This document shows positions 37,400 through 47,011 of a DNA stretch of 64,000 bases, one piece after another. A program made the position numbers and the translations under genes. How positions within the stretch are numbered: position 1 is the stretch's first letter; each line of letters starts with the position of its first letter. This DNA comes from Amblyornis subalaris (Eukaryota; Chordata; Aves; Passeriformes; Ptilonorhynchidae). The stretch spans positions 1,240,001 to 1,304,000 of the forward strand of contig JACAXG010000054.1 in NCBI GenBank assembly GCA_018881555.1, read 5' to 3'. Below the pieces are notes generated by a model. It did no database searches and was not told where the DNA came from. It was given only the letters and a program-made list of their open reading frames with translations.

Positions 37400-37950
37400 C
37401 AGTGCGGGGCTGGGAGCACGAACCCGTGGAGCCCAGCAGTCCGGGACCGGCCCATTGCCCTGGGAGCGCATCTCCAGAGCTGCGCGCGGGAAGTCCTGCG
37501 GCTTGCTTGTTACCAGATTCAGGACCAGGCTCAGATCCCCGGCACATCCTCAGCTATCTCTACGCCCAAGTCACCCGCGGCGGCAGCAGCCGCATCACCT
37601 CTGACACCCGGGAAGGACAGGGGCAGCCCCGCGCCCCCACCCCGGCCCCGCCCCGCCGCGCCCCGCACTCACCGCCTTGGGCGCGGGGACCCCGCCGCCG
37701 CCCGCCCGCGGCCCCGGCATCGCGCCGGGAGGCGGCCGCAGGAGCGCCGGGGCCGGGGCCAGGTCCTCCTCGGGCGCGGAGCCGGAGCGAGTGAGAGGAG
37801 ACCCCGGCGCCGGCCGCCCCTGGCCCTCCCCGCCGAGGGAGGAGCTGCTGCCTCCAGCAGCAAACCCCGGGGGTCCGCCGGGATGCCGAGCGGGCCGCAG
37901 GCAGGGACGGGCTCAAAGGAAAAGGGGAGGCAAAAATCAATAGGCACGGG
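37400..37950. promoter_or_regulatory. CpG island, likely promoter
   Basis: CpG dinucleotides are very dense from about 37440 to 37900, with GC-box-like CCGCCC and GGGGCGGGG strings, in otherwise AT-rich surroundings. No TATA box is evident. The minus strand carries an ATG exon with a good donor (37673-37720), so transcription to the left is the more likely direction. Long open frames on both strands here (for example 233 codons on the plus strand at 37397-38098) are expected from GC richness. Confidence 0.7.
37673..37720 (-). CDS. Candidate first coding exon, unidentified gene
   Basis: On the minus strand an ATG at 37720-37718 starts 16 codons (MPGPRAGGGGVPAPKA) that end in phase 0 at a donor matching GTGAGT (37672-37667), within a CpG island. 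The bases before the ATG are GC-rich (GGCGCG, so G at -3 is present on one reading of the context and a G does not follow the ATG). The product is not recognised. A gene whose first exon codes only a short proline- and glycine-rich start is common, but GC-rich sequence makes such frames easily by chance. Confidence 0.33.
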
Positions 37951-37960
37951 GAGAAATGAA

Positions 37961-40315
37961 GCGAAAAGTGAATTACAAAGAGAAAACCCTTCATGGGTTC
38001 TTCACAGCCAAACCTTCACAGCCAAGCCCTCCCCGCCAGGATTATTACTAAAGCAGCGGGGCAGGTATGAATACAACACCGCACGGTGTCAGAAATAATG
38101 ATCGCCAGTGCTGGGGAACTTGCAGCCCAAATTTGCACCCATCAGGCATGCAGGAGTGAGGGATGGGACCAAGTGACATAAGGGATAGGGGACTGGGTCA
38201 CCACTGCCCTGGATGTAGAGACTCTGTAATGCACTCATCATCCATATAAGTGTTTGCTTAGGTCTGGAAAACACATCCTCATCGTCCACCTGGGCACAGG
38301 TTTGAGGAATCACCCTTTTATTTCCGGTAAAAATTGCTCAGAGCTCTTAAGCAACTGGGATTGACTTTCTACAACCCAACATTCTCCATCTTCTCATTGA
38401 AATATAAGTGACCCGGGTGCTGGGAAGCTTTATCAGTTCAAAGTGGATTATTTCTTCTACAGACTTGCCTGTACTTAACCATCGTATTTTACAAGTGACC
38501 TGCTCTCACTGAGTTGTGTTGCTTGGCAGCTGGAGATAAAGTTGAAGGATTTGTTTCAAGAAATGATGAATTGCCTCCAGATGGGACACTAGCTCTTACA
38601 GTCTGGATTATGGTATTTTCACTAGGAAAAAAAGCATAGCAACTGGTCTTTCCCATGAGAAGGACAAATGTCCTGTCAAATGTGGACTGGTTAATAAGAG
38701 CTCCAGTTTGTCCTTGAGGAGGGGGAGGGATGAATTATCATGTCCCTGACTGTCCACAATGCACTCCTTAGGAAAAAAACCCAACACCAAAACAGCAAAG
38801 TACAGCACCTTTCAAAACCACTCAGACCCCTCGAAAGGACAGGTAGATACAGACTCACGCGCAAGTTGCATCGAATGACAGCAGCTCTGCCCCTGCTTGT
38901 GTACAGCCAGCTGCTGCCAATCAGCCACCTAGCTCTGCCAGCGTTATCCTCCCTTTCCTGGCTCTGTGGGATCCAGGGATTTCTGGAGGGCTTTTTGGTT
39001 TGTTTGGGTTTTTCCTCTTGTATTTTTTCAGCTTTATTACTGAGCACATCACTTGTATAAAATATTAACAAAACTTCTTTCCAAGCTGCTGGGTCCTCTC
39101 TGTGACATCCTCTGGCAGCCTGCAAAAAATCGACAGGGAAGTTCCATGAGGTTTGGCACCATCACTGCAACTATTGTGAAGGCTCAGTTAAGCCCTCCAG
39201 GACATGAATGCACGCCAGCTTTTCAGGAAGTTGCAATATGTTCCCGGACAGCACGGTCAGGAGTGATTGATTTCTACATTTACAAACGTGTTTATTATTT
39301 TATATTAGCTCAAATTGGACAGATAAGAGACCTCCAAAGATGTGAGACAGACCATTGCTTTGCTGTTTAGATCAAAAACGTTTTCTGTATTGCTGCAAAG
39401 GGAAGAAATTTTTTCTAAGCTCACAAAACGTCTTGGCCAGGACCTTTCTGCATGTAAAATATTGGATCATTTAAAGGTGACAACTGAAGGCTACAGTGAG
39501 AGAAATCAGAATTGCAAACATGGTCATCTTATCTTTTACAATTCATATTTCTTTTGATGCTTATGCTAAAAAAAGAAACCATTTTGATCTACACAAAGCC
39601 TCATATGTTTTAGCAGTGTAAGATTAACTGGGATGCCTAATTAAAACAGGCAGTCACCAATTAAGATAACAAAAAATTGCTACTTGAAATTCATAAGAGA
39701 CTGAGAAGTTAAAGAGACACTTATCCAAGAGCTTAGCAGGTTTTCATTTGCAGATACTTAAGGGAAAAAAAAGGTGAAGACGCACTCTGGAACATAGCCC
39801 AGTAAAATCAGAGAGGAGTCTGCGAGCTCCTGTGACGCTTCATTACTAAAGCGCCTGCTGCTCGCCAGCCCCTTTGCTTTTGCACTCCATCTGCCACGTC
39901 TTGTACGTACTGAGATCCAGGCTCTGCTACCATCACTTGTGCTGACAGCTACCCCTCAGGTGTCCCCAGCAGCACTGCTCAGAGCACCTGAACAGTGCAG
40001 GACCTGCGCCAGGACCCGGGTTTTCCTTGGGACTGAGACAGCATTTCACTGACATTCAGTCAACAGTGCTTGCTCTCACTCACTGGAAGCTTTATGCAAT
40101 ACAGCAATAATAATAATAACAATAATAATTAATTCAAAGAATTGATGTCAAATCTCCAACCTGAAGTTTTTTTGACATTTATTTGCACTGTCTGAAAAGC
40201 TGACTCGGTCTTCTCTGCCTGCTGTTACTAAGTGAATTAGCTCAGAAGAGAACACATGTATGTTCAGATATATGAACGTATGTACAAAGCCTGTGAGTTT
40301 GTATGTGCATGGGAG
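37961..40315. other. Stretch without recognised gene
   Basis: Short open frames up to 144 codons occur, none recognised. The part at 39.3-40.2 kb is AT-rich and ends near a trinucleotide repeat. Confidence 0.4.
40106..40129. repeat. AAT trinucleotide microsatellite
   Basis: About eight AAT units with one interruption (AAC). Confidence 0.85.
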
Positions 40316-40403
40316 TGTGGTGGGTTAACCTTTGCTGGCTGCCAGATGCCCACCCAGATGATTTCTCACTTCCCCTCCTCAGCAGGACAGGGGGATAAAA
40401 TGC
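40316..40403 (-). repeat. ERVL LTR fragment (3' side of element)
   Basis: About 88 bases match the edge of the right-hand LTR, base for base in most places. It is truncated where pol begins. Confidence 0.75.
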
Positions 40404-40640
40404 GATTTCAAAGAAAACCTTGTGAGGCTTCCTAATCACTCCTTTGCTCTCCAACTGATGAATGATGGATAGGAATTGAGGAATCTTGGTTGATGTATCT
40501 TGCCAATGGTGCACCATCATGGTAGCCATGGGCACCTGCTCTTCTTTGACGTGCAGAAACCCCACAACACAGGGATCCTCCAGGAGGTTGTGCAAGACAG
40601 GCAGATGTTTAAACTTCTCTAAATCAATAGCAACTACATC
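40404..40640 (-). pseudogene. ERV pol remnant, start of reverse transcriptase
   Basis: The minus-strand frame carries the linker and first strand of an ERVL-like reverse transcriptase, with the characteristic 'QLESKGVI' phrase that precedes the polymerase fingers. The catalytic YXDD region is absent because the element is deleted here. A frameshift separates it from the protease above. Confidence 0.75.
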
Positions 40641-40644
40641 AAAA

Positions 40645-40985
40645 GTTCATCACTGCCCCTTTTTGGGTCCATAGACTCTCTTGAGACAGTCTATGCCAAC
40701 GATAATACATGGGGCCTCTGAGCTGGTCACAATGGGGTTCTTTTGCCATTTGTCTCCTGTTAAGCTCACCTCAGCCTCCAATGCAGACAGCTTTTGGGAT
40801 CCCCCTGTCAACCCAGAAACCCAGATGGGTTCCTCTCTGATGTGCTGTAATGGCATTAGGGTGCACTGTGCACCAGCGTCTACCAGTGCTTTAGATTTCT
40901 GTGGATCCAGTGCGCCAGGCCATGGAATTCACACAGCCCAGTAAAGCTGGTCACCCCTTTCCTCCTTATGACCGAAGGCAGTGAC
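40645..40985 (-). pseudogene. ERV protease remnant
   Basis: The minus-strand frame shows an aspartic-protease active-site region reading LVDAGAQCTLMP (about 40855-40890), with A where retroviral proteases have T or S (DTG/DSG). A flap-like GLTGGSQ and a following PIVTSSEAPCIIVGID segment (about 40665-40760) complete the pattern. A stop truncates it at 40650. Inactive by these changes. Confidence 0.8.
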
Positions 40986-40989
40986 CCTC

Positions 40990-42130
40990 TATTCCAGGCT
41001 AGAGACCCTTGCAGTGTCAGATCATAAGTCCCTTCACCAAAACAAAGGGAAGCACTCTTAGTCCTCTCCTATATCTGGGAGATTGCTGGTTGCCTTCCAC
41101 CATCTCAACAGCAGCAGAACTGACAGCAGTCTTGGGTGGCCCTCCTTATCATGTGTCTTCCCAGCCAAGTTGTGTACATGGGCTCCTAATTTGGAGGAGG
41201 GCTCACCATCCCACTTCCTCACGAGGTCACTCAGGAGGAACCAGAGAGTGGCACGCTGTGTGTTTTTGGGTGCCCCTGGCAGTCAAGACCCTGATCTGTG
41301 GGGACGGAGAGAGGGACAGAGCCAGAGTCAGTGGGGTGCTCTCTCCACAGCTGGTATATTCAAGTCTGGCCAGTTCATCATCTCCAGGCAGTTGGAATAA
41401 AACACTGGTGAATTTCGGACAACCCTTCTGCACTTGCTCATGTACACTGGCCATCCAAATCTCTGGAGACATGGCTGTCATCCAGGCCACTGTAGAAGAC
41501 TTTCTAGCACTGCTGGTTCACTCACATATTGGATGCCTTCTTCAGTGGCAGAAATCCACTTGCCTGGCTGGTGGCTATAATGTTTCAGCATATTTTGAAG
41601 TTTGCCCAGGTTTCAGAACCAGTCATTTCTCTAACCTCCTCCTCTTGCTTCCTTGCTGAAGGAACAGCTGCCTGATCAGAACCTTCCTCCTCCTGCTCCT
41701 GTGCTAATGGATGGTATGAACCCATTGACCTCTGCATCCAGTCATTCTTTTTGACTGCTAAGGCAATTACTGTAGTCAGGGCTTGGGTCCCTATCTTATC
41801 CGTGGTGTTCCCAGATGTGGTTTGGGTCCCTGGTCTCAACCATATTCCCCTGATGGTGCTGAAGGGAGGCTCAAGAAGCACAAGGAAAACCTCAGTGTAG
41901 TGCCAAGAGCTGCTGGGTTTCACTGGGGCAGGCAAGGCACCCTTCTACCAAGTAGTGTGCCAATTCAACGGGATTACACACCTGTAGAGGTGCAAGATCA
42001 CAGGCTACAAGAGGTGATAACCATGCCAGGCACCCACCCATGTCCTCCCACACACTGTGAAGGCACCCAGGGATCGATGGCCTAAAGGCACATTTCCTTG
42101 TCACCTCACTGACAAACTGTTTCCTCATAA
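40990..42130 (-). pseudogene. ERV gag-like remnant
   Basis: Between the protease and the right LTR, several minus-strand frames of 78-116 codons alternate with stops. Their position upstream of protease is that of gag, and a glutamate-rich, basic segment (about 41600-41740) fits its 3' half. No zinc-knuckle CCHC motif was recognised, so the assignment rests mostly on order. Confidence 0.5.
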
Positions 42131-42554
42131 CACCAGACTAAAACTAGTTTCTATGCAAATGACAAAAAGATGACATTAGTCAAGCAGCTTAGATAAGGAT
42201 GTGGTGAGGACCTCTGGAGACGAAGGCAGACACCTCAGTCCCAGAGAGGAAGAGAGAGGTGGGATCCCTTAGCTCCCCGCAGGACAGCCCTCCTGGCACA
42301 GGAGCGGTGCCCGTGCCAGGGCCAAGCGCAGGGCTGCTGCTTTTATCAGAATGTTTCCAGGCACAGCCAAACACAGAGATAAGCGCTGCAGCAAAGACAG
42401 CAGCTGAAAGCAGCACTGCAGAGCCCTAGGCTCTGTTACACTGTAAATCAAACGAGCCCTGTGAGCCATGCAGAAGCCTGCCAATTATCAGCTGCCACAA
42501 ACTATAGTATGCCCAGATCAAAACTGGCCTTATCTCATGCCCAAGAAAAAGGAC

Positions 42555-42832
42555 TGGTGGGTTGATCTTGGCTGGCTGCCAGACATCCACCTGGATGCTT
42601 TCTCACTCCCCCTCCTCAATAGAACAGGAGGAGAAAATAAGATTAAAAAACCCCTCAAGGGTCAAAGACAGTAAGAAAAGCAAAAGCTGTGCATGCAATG
42701 AAAGCAAAAAGAGGAATTCATTCCCCGCTTCCCATCAGCAGGCAGAAGTCCAACCACTCCCTGGGAAGCAGAGCCTCAGCACACGTAATGGTGGCTTGGG
42801 AAGACAAACGCCATAATCCTTCTTTCCCTGAG
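42555..42832 (-). repeat. ERVL LTR (5' side of element)
   Basis: This starts with the TGGTGGGTTGA edge, goes through a 'ctcactccccctcctcaa' phrase, and continues to a 'gggaagacaaacgccat' phrase near 42797-42815, all typical of avian ERVL LTRs. It is less truncated than the left copy. Confidence 0.75.
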
Positions 42833-44639
42833 GTTTTATTAAAAGAGATGTGCAGCCTCTCCTTTGCGCGTTGTTTGCTCTGTGGGTTGGACCAGAGGGC
42901 TGGAAAGTGTGATCTGCTGAGCCCTTGGCAGGTACCATGCAGTAAATGAGTGTCTTACTTCATGTGTGTGCTGGGGGTGGGGCTATGCCTCTGCAGCCCA
43001 GTAGGTCTCTGGTCAGAAGGAGATTTAGCAACCGAGAGCACTTGACTCTTCCATTGGGCCATGCAAACACTTTGCATCTGGGGGAAATGCTCACTGCAGT
43101 GCTGGTGGCTGTCCTGTGCCTAGGTTGGTTTGTTCAGTTGTCCAGTTGTTCTTGAGGGACTCTCCTGCTGTTTATTTCCAAGTCCAGAGATCATATCATC
43201 CCTGGATGAACTTCTCTATTCACTTCAGCTAACAAGGTGGAGGTATGTCGTGGATCGTACCCAGAGCTGCTGCACATAGGTCAGGCATTGCAAGTGATTT
43301 CCATCTGCATATGCCAGGATGTTCCACGACAGCTGCCCAAGAACTGTGTCTCAAAGGGTTTGTACACTTTGGAAAAGAGGCACATCTGCATCCTTTTCTT
43401 ACGGCCAGCGCTGACTGGCAAGAGCTGCTTGCAAAAGCTGCCAGTCCCATGGTCCATGGTGCGGAAGGAAACAGGCATCAGGCAGCATGGGATGAGGCAG
43501 AATTTGTCCCTTGAGGCCAAAGAGCACCAGAAGAATTGCTGCTGGATCCTGAGCAGTGAGACAGCAGGAATGCATTCCTTCTGGAAGCATTGCTACAAGT
43601 ACATGGCATAATGCTTGCTGAGCTCTCCCTCCAGGTCTCCATGAGGAGAAAATGTTAGTGTTTTATGCAGGCAGCTACTTAGTTGGGGACTGGGATAGGA
43701 GCTGTGAGGTAGGAGTGTCAAGGGTCTGTGCTGGGAGCTCTGCACTTGGGAAAGCAGCCAGAGATGCTGGAGGAAATGAATCACCAGTGGCAGCTCTGGG
43801 ACTGCAGATTAAATGAGTTTAATGCAGTGTGCAAATAGAACAAGGCTGCTCCTTACACAGGGTTTGGTAATGAGCCCACAATAATCTCTGCTTTTTGAGG
43901 TACAGCATGCATTTTTCAGGTGGCTGTTGAGTGTTTCATTTGGTTTCATACAACTTGCTCTATATATAATTGGGGTTTGTGTCTGTGTATTTGATTTCAG
44001 AAGTGAAACGGTAGAGAGAAGGGGGTGTCCTGTCATTTCCACTGAGCTGTGGGACTAGATTTCCACATGGACAGTGTTCCTGGACATATTTTCAAAGCAG
44101 CTGGGAGCTTAAGCTCTTCTGAAAATTTCCCCAGGTGTTTTTTTAGCCCATGTGGGATACAAACTTTTTGGAAGATTTGCTCCAGAGCTTCTCGTTTTCA
44201 TCGGTTTGATTCTGCCACATCCTTTTTCCTCATGAACATTGCAGGAAAATTTCTGTGAGAACCACAAAACAAAAAAGCAGAAATCCAGTGTTCTGCCTAT
44301 CTGTGTGCTAAAGCCTCTGCTTCACTCTCACAAAGTATGCCAGAGCTCTGGTCCACAATTTCTCCCACCTCCAGCTGAGGCACTCCATAATGGTGGTGGA
44401 AGCTAAAACACCAAATTCTGGCAAGGAGGTTACAAGGGCTACTTATTGGGACATCCAAAATCAGGGTTGAATAAAGGCAGGGAAATGTATTTTCTCCTCC
44501 AATCTCATTCAAAGGACAGACTGAAACAGCTCTGCTGAACTTTTTGAAAGCTGAGGTGTGGTGTGGAAACACTTGGCAGCTGCAGTTAAAAGGCCTGAAA
44601 CCCAGCATCGTAGTGTGGACTGAGTAGAGGACATGTGGA
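42833..44639. other. Stretch without recognised gene
   Basis: The longest frame (124 codons, plus strand, 43237-43611) is overlapped by equally open frames on the other strand and shows no domain. The rest is ordinary sequence. Confidence 0.4.
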
Positions 44640-44702
44640 CATGTCAGGGGCATTGGACTAGACAATCTTTAAAGGTCCCTTCCAAGCCAAACCATTCTGA
44701 GT
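44640..44702 (+). mobile_element. CR1 LINE 3'-end fragment
   Basis: The phrase 'ggcattggactagacaatct' followed by 'aaaggtcccttccaagcc' and 'accattctga' is the standard avian CR1 end in plus orientation. The upstream part of the element could not be traced beyond about 44600. Confidence 0.85.
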
Positions 44703-45602
44703 CTGTGCTCTTACTATGCAGCGTGTAGGGTGACCCTGGGTTTTGGTTCCTCGCGTTAAAAGTGCGATCAGATTTTGCAAAGGGTCGACACCTTTGGAGT
44801 TTAGCAGAGGAGGGAAGTCCAGACCGGTGTCACTAGCGCAGGGTGTGGAATGTGCAATAGCTGACATTCCTAGCGTCTTTCCCCTCGTGTCTCCAGCCGG
44901 ATTGCCGTGGGCTGTCCTGCCCTCTAGTGCCTGCAGCGCCAGCTCCCTCTGTCCTCTCTTCACTCTCCCCTGCATGCACACTCACACTCAATGGATGATG
45001 CTATGGCTCTGAGTAGGGACCAGGAGATAGAAACTCCCGGGGCCTCCCTTGTGCGACGATGAGTGCAGAGCCAAACTGGAGGAGAAGCCCAGTGGGAAAG
45101 TGAAAGGCTTCTTATCAAATCCACAGGTGTGGCACGCTCCTTATCAAACACAAAGTTCAAGCTGTTTCCTTCCAGCTGACACATCCAGGACTGCAATTTT
45201 CCTCAATGCTCAAAAAACCCTGCAGTTGACAACTTCTGCAGCAGCCAGGCACCCTGTAGCACCCATGCCTGGCTGTGCAGACCCATGTGCAGACAGGGGC
45301 TGTGTGCCAAACCCCGTGCCATGGGGAGCAGCAACCCCCCTGGAAGCCAAGGCCCACACCCAACTATCTACCTTCATTTCTGTGTCTCCTCAGCTCCGGG
45401 GTGATGGATCAAATAATCATAGCCTCTTTTTCTAAAGCATCTTGAGGGGCTGAATGGCATTTTTACTTGGGATTTAGTGATGGCAGTCCATAGGCTTTTG
45501 GAAGAGGATGTCCCTATCCCTCTCCATGTTCCTGTCCCCTGGTTTCATGGCTCACAATGTTCTACTTTACCTACATGTCTCTGTCTTCTGTAACCCTTCC
45601 AG

Positions 45603-45677
45603 GGAGCCTCTGAATGGCAAGGATGGGAAAACACCCTCTCCAGGCACAGTCCATTTTGTCCAGAGCAGACCCTGCAG
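45603..45677 (+). other. Weak candidate exon upstream of the TAGAP-like exons
   Basis: A strong pyrimidine-rich acceptor (CTGTAACCCTTCCAG) precedes 75 open bases that end at CTGCAG|GTGACT. One frame reads EPLNGKDGKTPSPG, faintly like the start of the RhoGAP domain, where a QPL block and a D-T-L-P-P motif occur. The resemblance is too slight to claim; a chance splice pair is as likely. Confidence 0.15.
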
Positions 45678-46180
45678 GTGACTGCCCTACAAAATGACTG
45701 GTGTAGGAAGAGGGCAGAGGCTGCAGCCTCTCAGCTAACACAGTCACGGTGCTGTGGGACAGGCACTGACATGGAGCCTTCACATCTGCTGGAAGTGAAG
45801 TCAGGCACATGGAGACCACCACTGTGTTTTGCTCTTTAGAAAGACNAGGTGTGGAGGCTGACTGGGAGTGCTTTGAAAGCCCCACAACACAACCACAGGT
45901 TTTGGGAAGCCCCCAGTGACATCTCCTGATGTCATCCCATCTACTCCAGGACATGGGTTGCTGCAATGCTGCCTTTCAGTCAAGACCTTGTAATTCAAGG
46001 TCTTATAATGAAGCACATGCTCAGCTGCAGTTGGGGATTTCTGAAAGACACAGTGAGCACACACATGCTCCTCTCTGGAGGAAGGGTTGTCTCTCTGACT
46101 TTAATTGAGACTTGCTCAAATGAAGAAGCAGAGGCCACTGCCCCATCAGTTAACATCACATTTTGTTTGTGTTCATGCAG

Positions 46181-47011
46181 GGTGGCTGACAAACTGCTTA
46201 GACCAAACCTTGTCTTGCTCAAGCACTTGCTCTCTCTGCTCCACCACATCAGCCAAAATGCCGAGACCAACAGGATGGACTCCAGCAATCTGGCCATCTA
46301 CATTGGCCCGAACATGCTGAGCCCAGGGACGGACAACGCGCTCCCACTGGGAGTGCAGAAGGAGATGAATGACAAGGAGATGAATGACAACTCACCAAGC
46401 AGCCACTCCCTCTGAGGCAATTTAGAGCCATCCACAGGGATCCCACTGCCACTGCAAAGGCTGAACAGAACATCACCCTCAGCTCAGGTGTCCTCAATCT
46501 GCAATGTGATGGGCCAGGCTGCCCCTCATCTTGCCTCCTCTGAGCAAAGGCAGCAGCTGCCCCGCAGCCCCCGAAGTCACAGCACAGCTCCTGGAGACTT
46601 TGCATGCAGAGGGCAAAGGCCACCCGTGGGCATTGTCACCTGTGGGCCCTCAGGGCAGAAAGGCCAAAGCTGTGGCTGATGGTGTTTTGCCTGTATTGAG
46701 GCAGATCCATTCACCTGTTGCACCAGGCCTTATGCCCCATGGTGGACTCACCCTCAGACTTAAAGAGAGAATTTTGGCAGAAGCCACCCTGCTCTGTGCT
46801 GCCCTTCATACAAAGACAGCAGGCAGTGGCAGGAAAGACTCTTCAATATGTTTCCATCCCTCTTGACTGAAATGGGCTGTTTTCTGTGTGCAGGTGACCG
46901 TGTTGGTGGAGTTCCTCATAAACAACTGCTCAGAAATATTTGAGCAGGACATTGCCTCCCCTGTCTGTGCCTTGGCTGAGGAGTCACCAGAGCACACAGA
47001 CAGCTCCACAG
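46181..47011 (+). pseudogene. TAGAP-like RhoGAP fragment, two exons, probably decayed
   Basis: Exon 1 starts at 46181 after GTTCATGCAG; the first G completes a codon, then VADKLLRPNLVLLKHL, and later NRMDSSNLAIYIGPNML, the second half of a RhoGAP domain nearest TAGAP. Exon 2 (46894-47011) starts after TTTCTGTGTGCAG with VTVLVEFLINNCSEIF and ends EHTDSS before a GTATGAG donor, again as in TAGAP. In human TAGAP the matching join follows an asparagine-lysine pair, but here no GT follows that point (46376). A 15-base tandem duplication (46361-46390) sits there, and the frame runs on to a TGA at 46413-46415. The arginine-finger half of the domain and the long C-terminal exon were not found. Orientation is opposite to TAGAP at the left edge. 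It may be a pseudogene or a truncated paralogue; songbird genomes carry several TAGAP-like copies (general knowledge). Confidence 0.8.
46361..46390. repeat. 15-bp perfect tandem duplication at the lost splice site
   Basis: Two adjacent copies of GGAGATGAATGACAA lie at 46361-46375 and 46376-46390, repeating codons for EMNDK in frame, exactly where the TAGAP exon should end. Confidence 0.95.

Larger units (their letters stand above)
40316..42832 (-). mobile_element. Degraded ERVL-type endogenous retrovirus, internally deleted
   Basis: Two direct copies of an LTR edge (a 'ggctggctgccaga' phrase followed by 'tttctcac' and 'cccctcctca') lie at about 40316-40403 and 42555-42832. Between them the minus strand carries gag-like, protease and early reverse-transcriptase sequence in the order expected for an element reading right to left. 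The left LTR abuts pol abruptly near 40403, so most of pol and any env are missing. Frames are broken by stops and shifts; no functional product is possible. The LTR text resembles ERVL-family LTRs widespread in birds (family knowledge); the exact subfamily cannot be named from here. Confidence 0.85.

Noticed and set aside
37397..38098. 233-codon plus-strand open frame across the left CpG island
   Set aside because: GC-rich DNA has few stops; frames on both strands are open there, and the translation is arginine/proline/alanine-rich without a domain.
43237..43611. 124-codon plus-strand frame between the ERV and the TAGAP-like exons
   Set aside because: I compared it with PH- and RhoGAP-type phrases and found no match; minus-strand frames are open too.
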